DNA from: an uncultured Eubacteriales bacterium
GTDB lineage: Bacteria; Bacillota; Clostridia; Oscillospirales; Acutalibacteraceae
DNA: 36,986 nucleotides
Assembly (NCBI GenBank): GCA_949422855.1
Contig: CASPLG010000014.1
Location: 1 to 36,986, forward strand
Direction: 5' to 3'
Shown: positions 1 to 10,025 of the stretch, piece after piece
How positions within the stretch are numbered: position 1 is the stretch's first letter
Layout: every line of letters begins with the position of its first letter
The notes under the pieces: generated by a model
Seen by the model: the letters and a program-made list of their open reading frames with translations, nothing else
Told to the model about the DNA's origin: nothing
Database searches by the model: none
Translations under genes and position numbers: made by a program

Positions 1-29
1 TCTTATCACAACGCCCTCCGCTTTGTCAA
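1..29 (-). promoter_or_regulatory. Leftward sigma-A-type promoter at window edge
   Basis: Read on the minus strand, TTGACA (24-29) is followed after 16 bases by GATAAG (2-7), four of six matches to TATAAT. It points out of the window to the left, so the gene it drives is not visible. A perfect -35 box with a GC-richer spacer is common for strongly expressed genes, but that is inference. Confidence 0.45.
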
Positions 30-171
30 CCACTTTTTTATATTTTATGGTTTTTAATATTTATTTTTAAATTTATTCATGTTTTTTGGGAATATATGTA
101 ATGAAAATACTTGTAATAATAATTTTATGATTACGTCCTCACTTGTAACCAATAGTTTATGTGAAATACCA

Positions 172-200
172 TTGTAAATATTCGATTTGCAGTGTATACT
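172..200 (+). promoter_or_regulatory. Promoter for the radical SAM-addB-addA unit
   Basis: TTGTAA (172-177) and TATACT (195-200) are separated by 17 bases. They lie about 40 bases upstream of the likely start at 243. A TG dinucleotide directly precedes the -10 box. No other good promoter was seen before addB, so this one probably serves all three genes. Confidence 0.5.
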
Positions 201-242
201 GAATTCTGAAGATTCGTGTGTAGAACAGATTGGAGAACCTCA

Positions 243-938
243 ATGAGTAATAAACTTGTAAGATATGCAGAAATTACAGAAAAAATGCCTCGTGAGTCCA
301 TACTTATACAAGGTAACGGCTGTGTATGGAAAAAGTGCGTGTTTTGCGATTATTATCTGGATGTCAGTGACAGTCCTTTTGACGTTAATATGCCTGCTAT
401 AAGCTCTATAACTGGAAAATTCGGTGTGCTTGACGTAAGCAATTCCGGATCAGCTATGGAAATAGACGGCAAAACCCTGCATGCCCTTGCAAAAAAAGTG
501 GACGAAAAAAATATACACACTATATGGTTTGAAGCCCGTTGGAATTATAGGTACGAACTCGACGAATTTAGAAAAAATTTCCCTCACTCCACCGTGAAAT
601 TTCGCACAGGAGCAGAGACCTTTAACCCCAAGCTTAGAAAAAAATGGAAAAAAGGGATTCCTGACAGCGTAACAGCCTATGATATCTCAAAATTCTACAA
701 CGGGGTAAGTTTAATGGTAGGACTGGACGGACAAACTATTGACGACGTATGCAAAGATATTGAAATGGCAGATGAACTGTTTGAATATTTCAGTTTAAAT
801 GTGTTTACTCCCAATACCACCAACCAACTCCCAAACAAGAATTTGATAGATAATTTTATATCAAATGTTTACCCTGCTCTGAAGGAAAATCCAAAGGCTG
901 ATGTTTTGCTGGCAAATACCGATTGGGGAATTGGCTAA
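243..938 (+). CDS. Small radical SAM-like protein, substrate unknown
   Basis: A 231-residue protein. The start at 243 is chosen because GGAGA lies at 232-236; the longer frame from 216 has no ribosome binding site. Cys27, Cys32 and Cys35 form CX4CX2C, close to but wider than the usual radical SAM CX3CX2C, and are followed by aromatic residues (CDYY) as in many cluster sites. Downstream are a FGVLDVSNSGSA segment, a GIPDS segment and a C-terminal NTDWGIG. I recall this arrangement from small radical SAM proteins in clostridial genomes that have no agreed function. It is short for a radical SAM protein and has no visible second domain. It lies 20 bases upstream of addB, probably in the same transcript, but a role in recombination is not implied. 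Family call moderately sure, substrate unknown. Confidence 0.7.
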   Translation: MSNKLVRYAEITEKMPRESILIQGNGCVWKKCVFCDYYLDVSDSPFDVNMPAISSITGKFGVLDVSNSGSAMEIDGKTLHALAKKVDEKNIHTIWFEARWNYRYELDEFRKNFPHSTVKFRTGAETFNPKLRKKWKKGIPDSVTAYDISKFYNGVSLMVGLDGQTIDDVCKDIEMADELFEYFSLNVFTPNTTNQLPNKNLIDNFISNVYPALKENPKADVLLANTDWGIG

Positions 939-946
939 AAATATAT

Positions 947-961
947 GAGGTGATACATATT
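947..961 (+). promoter_or_regulatory. Ribosome binding site that points to an ATT start for addB
   Basis: GAGGTGAT (947-954) is followed by four bases and then ATT (959), in frame with AddB. The only upstream start-like codon is TTG at 923, inside the previous gene and without a Shine-Dalgarno sequence. Starting at ATT places the GRAGTGKT loop at residues 7-14, where AddB proteins normally have it. Confidence 0.6.
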
Positions 962-3900
962 TTAAAATTCATATTAGGACGAGCAGGTACCGGAAAAACA
1001 AAGTGCATACAAGATATCCTGAAGCGGCAAATAAAATTAGGAAATAGGAAATTTATATATATCGTGCCGGAACAAAATTCTTTCGAGACGGAAAAAAATC
1101 TTTTGAATATTCTAGGCGAAAAGAATTTTAGACTTGTAAATGTCTTGACCTTTGATAGAATGAGTGATTTTATATTCAGAAAAATCGGCGGCAATTTCCG
1201 TGACAAGCTCACTGACAGTGCAAGAAATATGTTTATGAGCATGGCAATAGAAAAGGCTGAACCTGAATTAAAATTATATAAAAAGAGCATCGACGATATA
1301 GAAATGGTAAGCATGATGGTAGATACTTTAAAAGAAATGAAAATCTGCTCGCTGTCTTATGAGGACATAAAAAAAGGTTGTGATAGATTAGAAGAAGGCA
1401 TATTAAAACAAAAATTAGGAGAAATCTCATGTATATTGAAATTCTACGAGGAATTAACAAGAGAAGAGTTTTCCGACCCACTAGATGCCTTGACAAAATT
1501 ACTCCATATACTTAAGAAAACTAAACTGTTAAAAGACTATACCCTATTTGTGGATTCTTTTTATGCTTTTCCCGTTCAAAGACTAAACTTACTACAAGAA
1601 ATCATATCTCAGTGCAAAGATACATTTATTACATTTTGCACCGACCAAAAATCAGCCCTATTCTCCAACATAAACAATGTTTTAAAGAAGATAGCATCAG
1701 TGGCTAGGACAAACTCTATTGAGGTAAGTGAATGCCTTTTACCCGATGGCAGCAAAAGATTTAAGCATAACGATTTAAAACATCTGGAAAAAAATATTTT
1801 CGCTCCTGCAAAAGAAACGTTTGCGCCTACACCTGAGAATATACTCCTGTATGACGCTTCTGACGTGTATGATGAATGTGAATTTTTAGCGAGGACTATT
1901 AGAAAAAGGGTGATACAAGACGGCTTTAGGTACCGTGATTTTGCCGTCATTACCGGCAGCATCGAGAAATATGCCGAGAAAATAGAAAATTGTTTTTCTA
2001 AATATGATATTCCCTACTTTATGAACCATCCACAAAAAATCGAAAACAAAGCATTGCTCTGTACCGTTTTTTCCGCATTTGACGTAGCAATTTCAAATTT
2101 TGAGTCGGAAAATATATTTAGATACCTAAAACCGGGTCTAGTCGGTCTCGACACAGAAGACATAGCTATCTTGGAAAACTATGCCTTTCTCTGGGGAATA
2201 AGCGGTGATTCGTGGACAAAACCTTTCACTATGTCCCCTGAGGGATTCGGGTTCAGTAAAAACCGTTCAGACAGAGAAAACCTCCAAAAAATAGAGGGAA
2301 TAAGAGTTAAAGTTATTACTCCCTTAGTTAATTTTCGCCAAAATATCACTAGAAAAAACGGGTACGAAATATCCCGGGCGGTTTATGAACTGTTAGAAGA
2401 TATAAATATACAAGAAAATATACGCAGTTTTTGCAAAAGCTCATCTGATATTCTTGACTTATTAAATGCGGAGGAGCAGGGGCGTCTCTGGAATATACTA
2501 ATGAACTCACTGGACCAAACTGCTAATATCTTAAAGGATATAAAAATAAATCCTAAAAGATTTAAAAAACTCTTGAAAATTGTAGTACAGTCCGAGAATA
2601 TGTCATTTATACCCCAAGGTTCGGATGAAGTGACTATAAACTCCGTGGACAGACGAGAAATATCAGAGTATAAAATCTTATTTATAATAGGTGCCCAGGA
2701 AGGAGAATTTCCTCAAACATCTGTCAAAATGGGGGTTTTTAATGATAACGAAAAAAAGATGCTCTCCTCAGTAGGCATGGAATTATTCGATGATTTCGAA
2801 ACCATCTACGACAAAGAAAGATTTATTACGTATTGGGCACTGTCCTCAGCGTCAGAAAAACTCTACGTCAGCTGGGCATCTTCGACAATATCGGGAGAAT
2901 TTATGTTTCCCTCCGAGATTGTCCGGGAAATAAAATCCATTTTTCCAGAAATTAAAATCCTCGACAAATACTCTATTCCCCTAAACGATTGGCTGTGGGC
3001 TGAAAAACCGTCCTTTGAGATTTGTGCAAAAAATTGGAACAGCAAAAATGATATATCATTATCGTTGAAAAAATATTTTTTCTCCCAGGAAAAATATACA
3101 CATAAAATCAACTCAATAAACAGAATTATAAACAAGCAAGAAATGAATTTTAACAATCCCATTAAAGCACAAAATTTATTCGGAAAAATCATTAGGATGT
3201 CAGCATCCCAAATAGAAAAGTTTTACTCGTGTAAGTTTCAGTATTTTTGCCGTTACGGATTAAATGCCAAAGAGCGAAAAAGAGCTAAGTTTAATCTCTT
3301 GGAATATGGTACACTTATTCACTTTGTTTTGGAGAAAATATTGAATGGGGTTATCAAGTGTGATAGTTTAGATTCCGATCAAACACAAATTAACGAAAAA
3401 ATAAAAACTGTAATGAATGAGTATATAGAAAATTATATGGGCGGCTGGGAAAATAAATCCTCCCGATTCAAATATTTATTTTTGAGGTGCAGCCAAACTC
3501 TGGAATTTCTTGTAAAAAGGCTTTTTGATGAATTTAAGGCTAGTTCGTTCCGCCCCGTCGATTGCGAGCTGAGCATATCCGAAAGAGGAGATATAAAACC
3601 GCTAAAACTTTCCTTACCTGACGGCGGGAGCGTTGTTATTGAGGGAAAAGTTGATAGAGTAGACGTTATGGGTTCTGGCGGAAAAAGTTATGTGAGAGTC
3701 ATCGATTACAAAACCGGCAGCAAAAAATTTAAACTCGCCGACGTCATTTACGGGCTTAATATGCAAATGCTTTTTTATTTGGCCGCAATCGACAAAAATG
3801 GTCAGTCGAGATATGGAAATATCGTTCCTTCGGGGATACTTTATATGCCGGCAGTCAGACCTTATGTTAAATTGGAAAACGAGGAAAATAAGGAGGATTT

Positions 3901-4300
3901 TGAGAGAAAAATATATGAGAAAACCCGGATGAACGGTTTAATCCTTGGCAATATGGAAGTCATACGCGGCATGGAAAACGAGGCAGGTGGACTATTTATA
4001 CCCGTATCGGTAAAAGACGGGATTATAAATGGAGATGAAAGTTTTGTAAATTCACAGCAAATGCAAATAATCATGAGATATGCAGAATCAATGGCTGTTC
4101 AGATGGGGGAAAATCTACATAGTGGTAAAATATCTATTGACCCTATACGAAACGAAAATATAAAATCCTGTGACTGGTGCCCTTATGGTGCAGTTTGCTG
4201 TCGAGAGGACGAGGACTGCTTTGAAATTTCCAATAAGTCGAGTAAAGCTGAGCTAATACAGGAAATGCAAAAGAAATTAGGTGACAAAAATATTGAGTAA
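959..4300 (+). CDS. addB: ATP-dependent helicase/nuclease subunit AddB
   Basis: AddB pairs with AddA to resect double-strand breaks and load RecA, replacing RecBCD in Bacillota. From the ATT at 959 it has 1113 residues, near the usual 1150-1170. The N-terminal nucleotide-binding loop GRAGTGKT is at residues 7-14. The C-terminal nuclease has the motif DYKTG near residue 916. Iron-sulfur cysteines are visible: one set in YSCKFQYFCRYG near residue 756 and a C-terminal group CDWCPYGAVCC at 1071-1081, matching the 4Fe-4S staple that holds the AddB nuclease domain together. The gene overlaps the start of addA, so the two are translationally coupled. The main uncertainty is the start codon: ATT has the good ribosome binding site; TTG at 923 is the canonical alternative. 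Confidence 0.95.
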   Translation: MLKFILGRAGTGKTKCIQDILKRQIKLGNRKFIYIVPEQNSFETEKNLLNILGEKNFRLVNVLTFDRMSDFIFRKIGGNFRDKLTDSARNMFMSMAIEKAEPELKLYKKSIDDIEMVSMMVDTLKEMKICSLSYEDIKKGCDRLEEGILKQKLGEISCILKFYEELTREEFSDPLDALTKLLHILKKTKLLKDYTLFVDSFYAFPVQRLNLLQEIISQCKDTFITFCTDQKSALFSNINNVLKKIASVARTNSIEVSECLLPDGSKRFKHNDLKHLEKNIFAPAKETFAPTPENILLYDASDVYDECEFLARTIRKRVIQDGFRYRDFAVITGSIEKYAEKIENCFSKYDIPYFMNHPQKIENKALLCTVFSAFDVAISNFESENIFRYLKPGLVGLDTEDIAILENYAFLWGISGDSWTKPFTMSPEGFGFSKNRSDRENLQKIEGIRVKVITPLVNFRQNITRKNGYEISRAVYELLEDINIQENIRSFCKSSSDILDLLNAEEQGRLWNILMNSLDQTANILKDIKINPKRFKKLLKIVVQSENMSFIPQGSDEVTINSVDRREISEYKILFIIGAQEGEFPQTSVKMGVFNDNEKKMLSSVGMELFDDFETIYDKERFITYWALSSASEKLYVSWASSTISGEFMFPSEIVREIKSIFPEIKILDKYSIPLNDWLWAEKPSFEICAKNWNSKNDISLSLKKYFFSQEKYTHKINSINRIINKQEMNFNNPIKAQNLFGKIIRMSASQIEKFYSCKFQYFCRYGLNAKERKRAKFNLLEYGTLIHFVLEKILNGVIKCDSLDSDQTQINEKIKTVMNEYIENYMGGWENKSSRFKYLFLRCSQTLEFLVKRLFDEFKASSFRPVDCELSISERGDIKPLKLSLPDGGSVVIEGKVDRVDVMGSGGKSYVRVIDYKTGSKKFKLADVIYGLNMQMLFYLAAIDKNGQSRYGNIVPSGILYMPAVRPYVKLENEENKEDFERKIYEKTRMNGLILGNMEVIRGMENEAGGLFIPVSVKDGIINGDESFVNSQQMQIIMRYAESMAVQMGENLHSGKISIDPIRNENIKSCDWCPYGAVCCREDEDCFEISNKSSKAELIQEMQKKLGDKNIE

Positions 4301-7300
4301 ACGTATTTGGACACAAGACCAAGAAAAAGCAATAAGTATTTCGAAAAGGACTGTACTGGTATCAGCAGCGGCAGGCTCCGGAAAGACCGCCTCATTATCA
4401 GAACGTGTTATCAGAAAAATAACCTCAAAAGAAAATCCTTCAGACGTTGATAGGCTTCTAATTGTTACATTTACAAATGCAGCAGCCTCCGAAATGAAAG
4501 AAAGAATTTCGAAATCCCTTTCTGAACTGGCAAAAATACACCCCTACGACCGCAACTTAAAACGTCAGCAATTCCTTTTGAAGCATGCCAATATATGTAC
4601 TATACACAGTTTTTGCAACAACGTAGTACGTGATAATTTTTATAAACTTAAAATATCCCCTAATTTCAGAATTGCAGATGAAAATGAAATCTCTATCATC
4701 CAGGAAAATGCCATGGAGAAAACATTGGGCGAGTTTTACGACAAGGAAGATGTGGATTTTTTTAAGGTCGTTGAACTCTTTAGCAATGAAAAAGACGATT
4801 CTTCGTTTATTGATATAATTCACTCTGTTTATGATTTTGTACAGTCATGCCCTTTCCCGGATGCTTGGTTCAAAGAAAAGAAAAAGTTGTACTCAGAAAA
4901 AATAAACATCTCAGATACCGTGTGGGGAAAAACTCTTATTAGGTATGTTTATGATACTGTTTCGTGTTGTGAGTCTCTACTGCAAAAAGCACTTCACTTG
5001 GTAGACGGTGATGAAAATTTGAAGGAGTTTTACTCTGATGCACTATCAGAGGAACTCTCAGCAATCGGCTTTATTAAGTCTTCTCTTAAACAGTCATGGG
5101 ATAGTATTATTTATTCACTGAAAAAGTTCAAAAAGGGACACAGAAAACGAATCCCAAAAGAAATGCAGAATGACATTTATATTTACAAGGTGGAAAGTGT
5201 AAGAGATTATGTGAAAAAATCAATCGATAAACTTAAAAAATGTTTTGCTTTCCAGGAGTCAATATGCAGGTGTGATATAGAGAATATTTCTCTGATTGTA
5301 AGTAAACTCTTTGAAGTCACAAACTGTTTTATCCGAGAAATGGACAAAATTAAACAGGAAAAAAATATAGCTGAATTTAGCGATTTGGAACACTGGATGA
5401 TAAAACTGCTCGTTGAGAAAACAGAAAATGGAAAAAATGTGAAGAGCGATACAGCTAAAGATATTTCTGCTCGTTTTGATGAGATAATGATAGATGAATA
5501 CCAAGACACAAACGAAACACAAGATTTAATATTTAAAATGATATCTCAGAATGAAAGAAATTTGTTCATGGTTGGAGATGTGAAACAAAGCATCTATGGT
5601 TTCAGACAGGCAAAACCTGAAATTTTTTTGAATAAAAAAAATCAGTACGAACTATATGATAGTACAGAAAAAAACTCCCGGCCCTGTAAGATTATTTTGG
5701 CAAAAAACTTCAGAAGTCGCAGCGGCATAATAGATACAGTCAATTTTATTTTTAATGAGCTTATGAGCAAAGAATCCTGCGGTATAGATTATGGTTCCGA
5801 AGAAGCGCTGACCTCTGCAGCTCAATATGAAAAGAAAAACGAACCCGAAACAGTCCTGGAGATAATTGAAACACAGACCGGAGATGATAATGATACGGTC
5901 GAAGCTGCTAGAATTGCCGAAATTATATCTAAAATGGTCTCTGAAAAATATATGGTTAAAGACGGCGATGCTCAAAGACCTGTAACATATCGAGATTTCT
6001 GTATCCTCCTCAGAAGTGCTAATAAACATGCTAACGCCTATGTCAAAGAATTGAACAATCAGGGAATACCGGCGTGGTCCGATGCGACCGGAAAATTTTT
6101 CGGTACAGCAGAAATCTCAGTTATCCTGTCACTGCTGCGTGTGGTAGACAACCCCATGCAGGATATATCACTGTTAGCGGTTCTTGTAAGCCCTATGTTT
6201 GGTTTTACTCCTGACGATTTAAGCGACATAAGACTAAAAATGAAGGACGTCCCTTTGTATCTAGCCCTAAAAGCACAGTCTTGTGCCAATGACCTAAGGT
6301 GCAGAGAATTTATACAGAAAATAGATAACTACAGAAAACTATGTTCCACCCTTTCTGTAGAAAAACTTATAAACTATATTTACGACGATACAGGATATAT
6401 TTCAGTTGTACTGGCAATGAAAAACGGAGAAATACGCCTCGCGAACCTCAGACTTCTTGCCGAATATGCCGGCAAATATGATGGAACAGCTTATAACGGT
6501 TTATCCGGTTTCATAGGTTTTATCGATAAGCTGCAAGAAAAGAAATCTGACTTATCCCCTGCATCAACAGTCTCAGAAATGTCCAATGTCGTCAGAGTTA
6601 TGAGCATACATCGCTCTAAAGGTCTGGAATTTCCCGTATGTATCATTGCAAGGTGCTCCGGGAAATTTAACAAAACTAACAAAAAAGATATTTTATTGCA
6701 CCCGGAATTGGGAGCCGGCATAAAACTAAAAGATGAAACGGGTTATATAAAATACTCCAATTTTGTTAACAATGCTGTGAGCATAGAAATTGAAAAGGAG
6801 GAAATAGAGGAAGAACTACGAGTGCTGTATGTGGCATGCACAAGGGCAAAAGAAAAGTTAATTTTTTTGCTCTCCGTCAAAAACTTGGAGAAAACTATAG
6901 ATAATAATATATCCGCTATTTTTAAAGACGATAAAATCCCCCCTTACATAATAAGAAACGCAAACAGCTTCACCGACTGGATTTTAAATTGCTTATTTTT
7001 AAGTCGGCAAAGCGAAAAATTATATGAATATATAGGCATCTCTGATCCGTTTGGTATTTTAAGTGACAAATTAAACGAATGGGAAATAAACATAACAAAA
7101 GCTTTTGACAAAAGTCAGTGCGTCCCGGAAACAAATACCGTATCTGACAATGCCATGAAACTGCCTGCTGAAATAATGAAACGCTTTGATTATAAATACC
7201 CCTACTCGGAAGCAAACGGAATCCCTGCCAAAATATCTGCATCTAAACTGGCACAAGAAGAATCTTGGAGGAACTATATTGCTGTTTCACGTCCGCAGTT

Positions 7301-7838
7301 TATGTCCGATTTGTCCGTTTCGCCCGCTGAGAGAGGCACGGCTTTCCACGAATTCCTTCACTTCGCAGATTATTCTTCGTCTCTAAAAGATATTGACTCT
7401 CAGATAAATTACTTGAAAGAGAAGGGATTTCTAACATCAAAACAGGCAGAAATATTAGACAAAAAGCATATTTATGCCTTCCTAAGAGGTGAGCTGGGTA
7501 ATCGTATTATTAAAAGTAGCCACGTAATGAGAGAATACAGATTTACAGTCAGGATTCCCTCGAGTGGCATAGGCAGCGGGAAAAGCATAGGGGATGAAAA
7601 AATAATTGTACAGGGAGCTATAGATTGTGTGTTTAAAGAAAACGATGGATATGTCATTGTGGATTATAAGACAGATAGGATAAAAAATCTTAGTATATTA
7701 GTTCAAAAATACTCGAAACAGCTTAATATTTACAAATATGCATTTGAAACGTGCGAAGAGGTTAAAGTTAAGGAACTGCTTATTTATTCGTTGCACGTGG
7801 GCGATTTTATAAGATGCCCTATGCAAAATTTTATCTAA
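4293..7838 (+). CDS. addA: ATP-dependent helicase/nuclease subunit AddA
   Basis: UvrD-type 3'-5' helicase with a C-terminal RecB-type nuclease, partner of AddB. The motifs appear in order: AAAGSGKT (Walker A, near residue 30), FTNAAASEMKER, IDEYQDT (Walker B, near 400), GDVKQSIYGFRQA, MSIHRSKGLEFP, LYVACTRAKE, and the nuclease motif VDYKTD near 1123. About 1180 residues, close to the family's roughly 1200-1240. AGGTGA at 4279-4284 lies eight bases before TTG at 4293, so TTG is preferred; GTG at 4281 is possible but its upstream bases do not resemble a ribosome binding site. Either start overlaps the 3' end of addB. Only 11 bases separate its stop from the convergent ppk. Confidence 0.97.
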   Translation: MSKRIWTQDQEKAISISKRTVLVSAAAGSGKTASLSERVIRKITSKENPSDVDRLLIVTFTNAAASEMKERISKSLSELAKIHPYDRNLKRQQFLLKHANICTIHSFCNNVVRDNFYKLKISPNFRIADENEISIIQENAMEKTLGEFYDKEDVDFFKVVELFSNEKDDSSFIDIIHSVYDFVQSCPFPDAWFKEKKKLYSEKINISDTVWGKTLIRYVYDTVSCCESLLQKALHLVDGDENLKEFYSDALSEELSAIGFIKSSLKQSWDSIIYSLKKFKKGHRKRIPKEMQNDIYIYKVESVRDYVKKSIDKLKKCFAFQESICRCDIENISLIVSKLFEVTNCFIREMDKIKQEKNIAEFSDLEHWMIKLLVEKTENGKNVKSDTAKDISARFDEIMIDEYQDTNETQDLIFKMISQNERNLFMVGDVKQSIYGFRQAKPEIFLNKKNQYELYDSTEKNSRPCKIILAKNFRSRSGIIDTVNFIFNELMSKESCGIDYGSEEALTSAAQYEKKNEPETVLEIIETQTGDDNDTVEAARIAEIISKMVSEKYMVKDGDAQRPVTYRDFCILLRSANKHANAYVKELNNQGIPAWSDATGKFFGTAEISVILSLLRVVDNPMQDISLLAVLVSPMFGFTPDDLSDIRLKMKDVPLYLALKAQSCANDLRCREFIQKIDNYRKLCSTLSVEKLINYIYDDTGYISVVLAMKNGEIRLANLRLLAEYAGKYDGTAYNGLSGFIGFIDKLQEKKSDLSPASTVSEMSNVVRVMSIHRSKGLEFPVCIIARCSGKFNKTNKKDILLHPELGAGIKLKDETGYIKYSNFVNNAVSIEIEKEEIEEELRVLYVACTRAKEKLIFLLSVKNLEKTIDNNISAIFKDDKIPPYIIRNANSFTDWILNCLFLSRQSEKLYEYIGISDPFGILSDKLNEWEINITKAFDKSQCVPETNTVSDNAMKLPAEIMKRFDYKYPYSEANGIPAKISASKLAQEESWRNYIAVSRPQFMSDLSVSPAERGTAFHEFLHFADYSSSLKDIDSQINYLKEKGFLTSKQAEILDKKHIYAFLRGELGNRIIKSSHVMREYRFTVRIPSSGIGSGKSIGDEKIIVQGAIDCVFKENDGYVIVDYKTDRIKNLSILVQKYSKQLNIYKYAFETCEEVKVKELLIYSLHVGDFIRCPMQNFI

Positions 7839-7855
7839 AATCTGTCTTTTTAGAT
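7833..7855. terminator. AT-rich inverted repeat between convergent addA and ppk
   Basis: ATCTAAAA (7833-7840) and TTTTAGAT (7848-7855) form an 8-bp perfect stem with a 7-base loop. It spans both stop codons. Its A and T tracts give a short U run on either strand, so it could act as a weak bidirectional terminator. There is no GC-rich stem, so the call is tentative. Confidence 0.3.
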
Positions 7856-9991
7856 TCCATCCCCTATGTCACTTGATGTCAAAGGTGTGAACATTTCTTT
7901 ATTGTCATCAGGAGCACTTAATTGCCTTTCTTTCTCTTCCTTCTCCCTTCTGAACAGTGTAAACAATTCCGATTGACTGTCTAATATTTTTTTCCCTCTG
8001 CGGTCCACACGGTGATATTCACCATTGCTGTCCTGAATTCTCGCATTCTTATTGTCGCTGAGGATTATATCTAGTATTTCCATGGTTTTCTCCTTTAATT
8101 GTTCGTCGTCTATCGGAAACAAAGCTTCCACACGCTTATCAAGATTCCTCAACATTAGATCTGCACTTCCCATGTATATTTTAGGATTTCCCCCATTTTC
8201 AAAGTAAAATATCCTGCTATGCTCAAGAAACCTCCCTATGATACTTTTTACCGATATATTTTCACTATATCCTTTCACGCCGGGGATTAAACAGCATATA
8301 CCCCTAACAATAAACTTGATATTCACACCTGCGTCAGAGGCTTTATACAGCTCCTCTATAATTTTAACATCCGCCAAAGCATTAACTTTTATAATTATAC
8401 CGCTGGGTCGTCCCAGTTTTGCATTCTCAGCCTCGTTTTTTATCATCTCTTCAAAGAAATTCCTCATGGACAGCGGTGCTAAAACTAATTTTTGGTATTC
8501 AGGGGCTTTTGAGTATCCTGTAAGAGAATTAAATAAAGAAGAAACATCCATCCCAAATTTTTCTTTGCATGTAAACATTCCTATATCAGTATATATCCTA
8601 GCGGTAGTATCATTGTAGTTACCTGTACCTAAATGTATATATCTTCTGATACAATCTTCTTCTTTCCTCACAACCAGCAAAACTTTGCAATGTGTTTTCA
8701 GCCCCGCTACACCGTATATTACATGGCATCCTGCCTTCTCTAATTTTTTAGCCCACCCGATATTATTCTCTTCATCAAATCTAGCCCTTAATTCAACAAG
8801 CACAGTAACCTGCTTTCCATTTTCGGCAGCCTTTATAAGAGCCGCTATTATCGGAGAATTACCGCTAACCCTATACAAAACCTGCTTTATCGCCAAAACA
8901 TTCTCGTCTTCCGCCGCAGCTTGGACAAACTTTACAACCCAATCAAAATTCTCAAATGGATTGCATACCATTCTATCCTTTTCACGTATGGCCTCAAAAA
9001 TATCATCATACCCCGTAAAATCTGCCGGAGGGCTTACCTGGTCTAACGGGCTGAATTTTAACCTGCTGTCCCATTTTTCATTGTAGAACTTGGCAAGAAA
9101 TGTCAAATCTACAGGTCCATTGACTTCGTATATCTCTTTCTTGCTCACGTCAAGAATCTTTGTGAGAAATTTTTTTATGTTTTTATGCGTCTTTTCCCCT
9201 ATCTCCAGACGGACTAAATTACCACGTTTTCTCTTTTTGATTGATTTTTCTATGGCTGTCATTAAATTCTCTGCATCTTCGTCTATTTCTAAATCAGAAT
9301 TTCTTGTTATCCTAAATGTACAGCTCGACTTTATATTGTGAAGCTCAAACAACTTAGGAAGTTCTCCTATGATTATATTCTCAAGAAGTATATAAGTTCT
9401 TCCGGAGTTGCTCGGAACCTCTAAATATCTTGGCAATATAGAAGGCACCTGGACTATTCCAAAGTATACTTCATCATCTTTTTCCAATTCTATTGCGATG
9501 TTAAGGCTTCTACTAGACAATATGGGGAAAGGTCGGCTGGTATCTACTGCAAGTGGGGTTAATACCGGGAAAATTATCTTCTCAAAATAATCTTCTACCC
9601 ATTTCATTTGCTCTAAATCTAAATCATCCCATTTAATAAATTTCGTTCCGGTTTTCTCCAGAGCCGGTAAAATGGATTTAAAATAACATGAATATTGCTT
9701 AGCGAAAAATTTATGTATTTTTTCCGACAAAATATCCAATAAATGTTTTGGTTTTAGTCCAGATGCATCTTTTTCGTCCGGCTTAGATATCTTTTTAGCC
9801 ATGACTCCTGCAACTCTCACCATAAAAAACTCATCCAAATTTGAGGCTGTTATAGAAAGAAATTTTATTCTCTCCATAATAGGATTATTTCTATCCATCG
9901 CTTCTTCTAAAACTCTCATATTAAAATCCAGCCAACTGAGCTCTCTGTTATTAAACGGCATATCATCCTTATCAAATTTATCATTTCCCAT
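7850..9991 (-). CDS. ppk: Polyphosphate kinase 1
   Basis: PPK1 reversibly moves the gamma phosphate of ATP onto polyphosphate. At 713 residues it has full family length. The N-terminal FNNRELSWLDFNMRVLEEA signature is present, followed by SNLDEFFMVRVAG. His434 in LKTHCK and His591 in EHSRIFYF correspond to the two essential histidines of the phospholipase D-like fold (435 and 592 in E. coli), and YIHLGTGNYN follows the first. A strong GGGAGGAG ribosome binding site precedes ATG at 9991. It is the last gene of the long minus-strand block and lies directly after the Ppx-like gene, the usual ppx-ppk pairing. The C-terminal tail is charged and looks unstructured. Confidence 0.97.
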   Translation of the reverse strand: MGNDKFDKDDMPFNNRELSWLDFNMRVLEEAMDRNNPIMERIKFLSITASNLDEFFMVRVAGVMAKKISKPDEKDASGLKPKHLLDILSEKIHKFFAKQYSCYFKSILPALEKTGTKFIKWDDLDLEQMKWVEDYFEKIIFPVLTPLAVDTSRPFPILSSRSLNIAIELEKDDEVYFGIVQVPSILPRYLEVPSNSGRTYILLENIIIGELPKLFELHNIKSSCTFRITRNSDLEIDEDAENLMTAIEKSIKKRKRGNLVRLEIGEKTHKNIKKFLTKILDVSKKEIYEVNGPVDLTFLAKFYNEKWDSRLKFSPLDQVSPPADFTGYDDIFEAIREKDRMVCNPFENFDWVVKFVQAAAEDENVLAIKQVLYRVSGNSPIIAALIKAAENGKQVTVLVELRARFDEENNIGWAKKLEKAGCHVIYGVAGLKTHCKVLLVVRKEEDCIRRYIHLGTGNYNDTTARIYTDIGMFTCKEKFGMDVSSLFNSLTGYSKAPEYQKLVLAPLSMRNFFEEMIKNEAENAKLGRPSGIIIKVNALADVKIIEELYKASDAGVNIKFIVRGICCLIPGVKGYSENISVKSIIGRFLEHSRIFYFENGGNPKIYMGSADLMLRNLDKRVEALFPIDDEQLKEKTMEILDIILSDNKNARIQDSNGEYHRVDRRGKKILDSQSELFTLFRREKEEKERQLSAPDDNKEMFTPLTSSDIGDGI

Positions 9992-10025
9992 TATAAAGCT
10001 CCTCCCTTTTTATATAATAAAAATA

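Noticed and set aside
856..1314. Minus-strand open frame inside radical SAM/addB
   Set aside because: Shadow of a well-supported AddB reading frame; Phe/Leu/Ser-rich composition typical of antisense frames in AT-rich genes.
8685..9086. Plus-strand open frame inside ppk
   Set aside because: Antisense to conserved PPK1 blocks including the phosphorylated histidine; no ribosome binding site.
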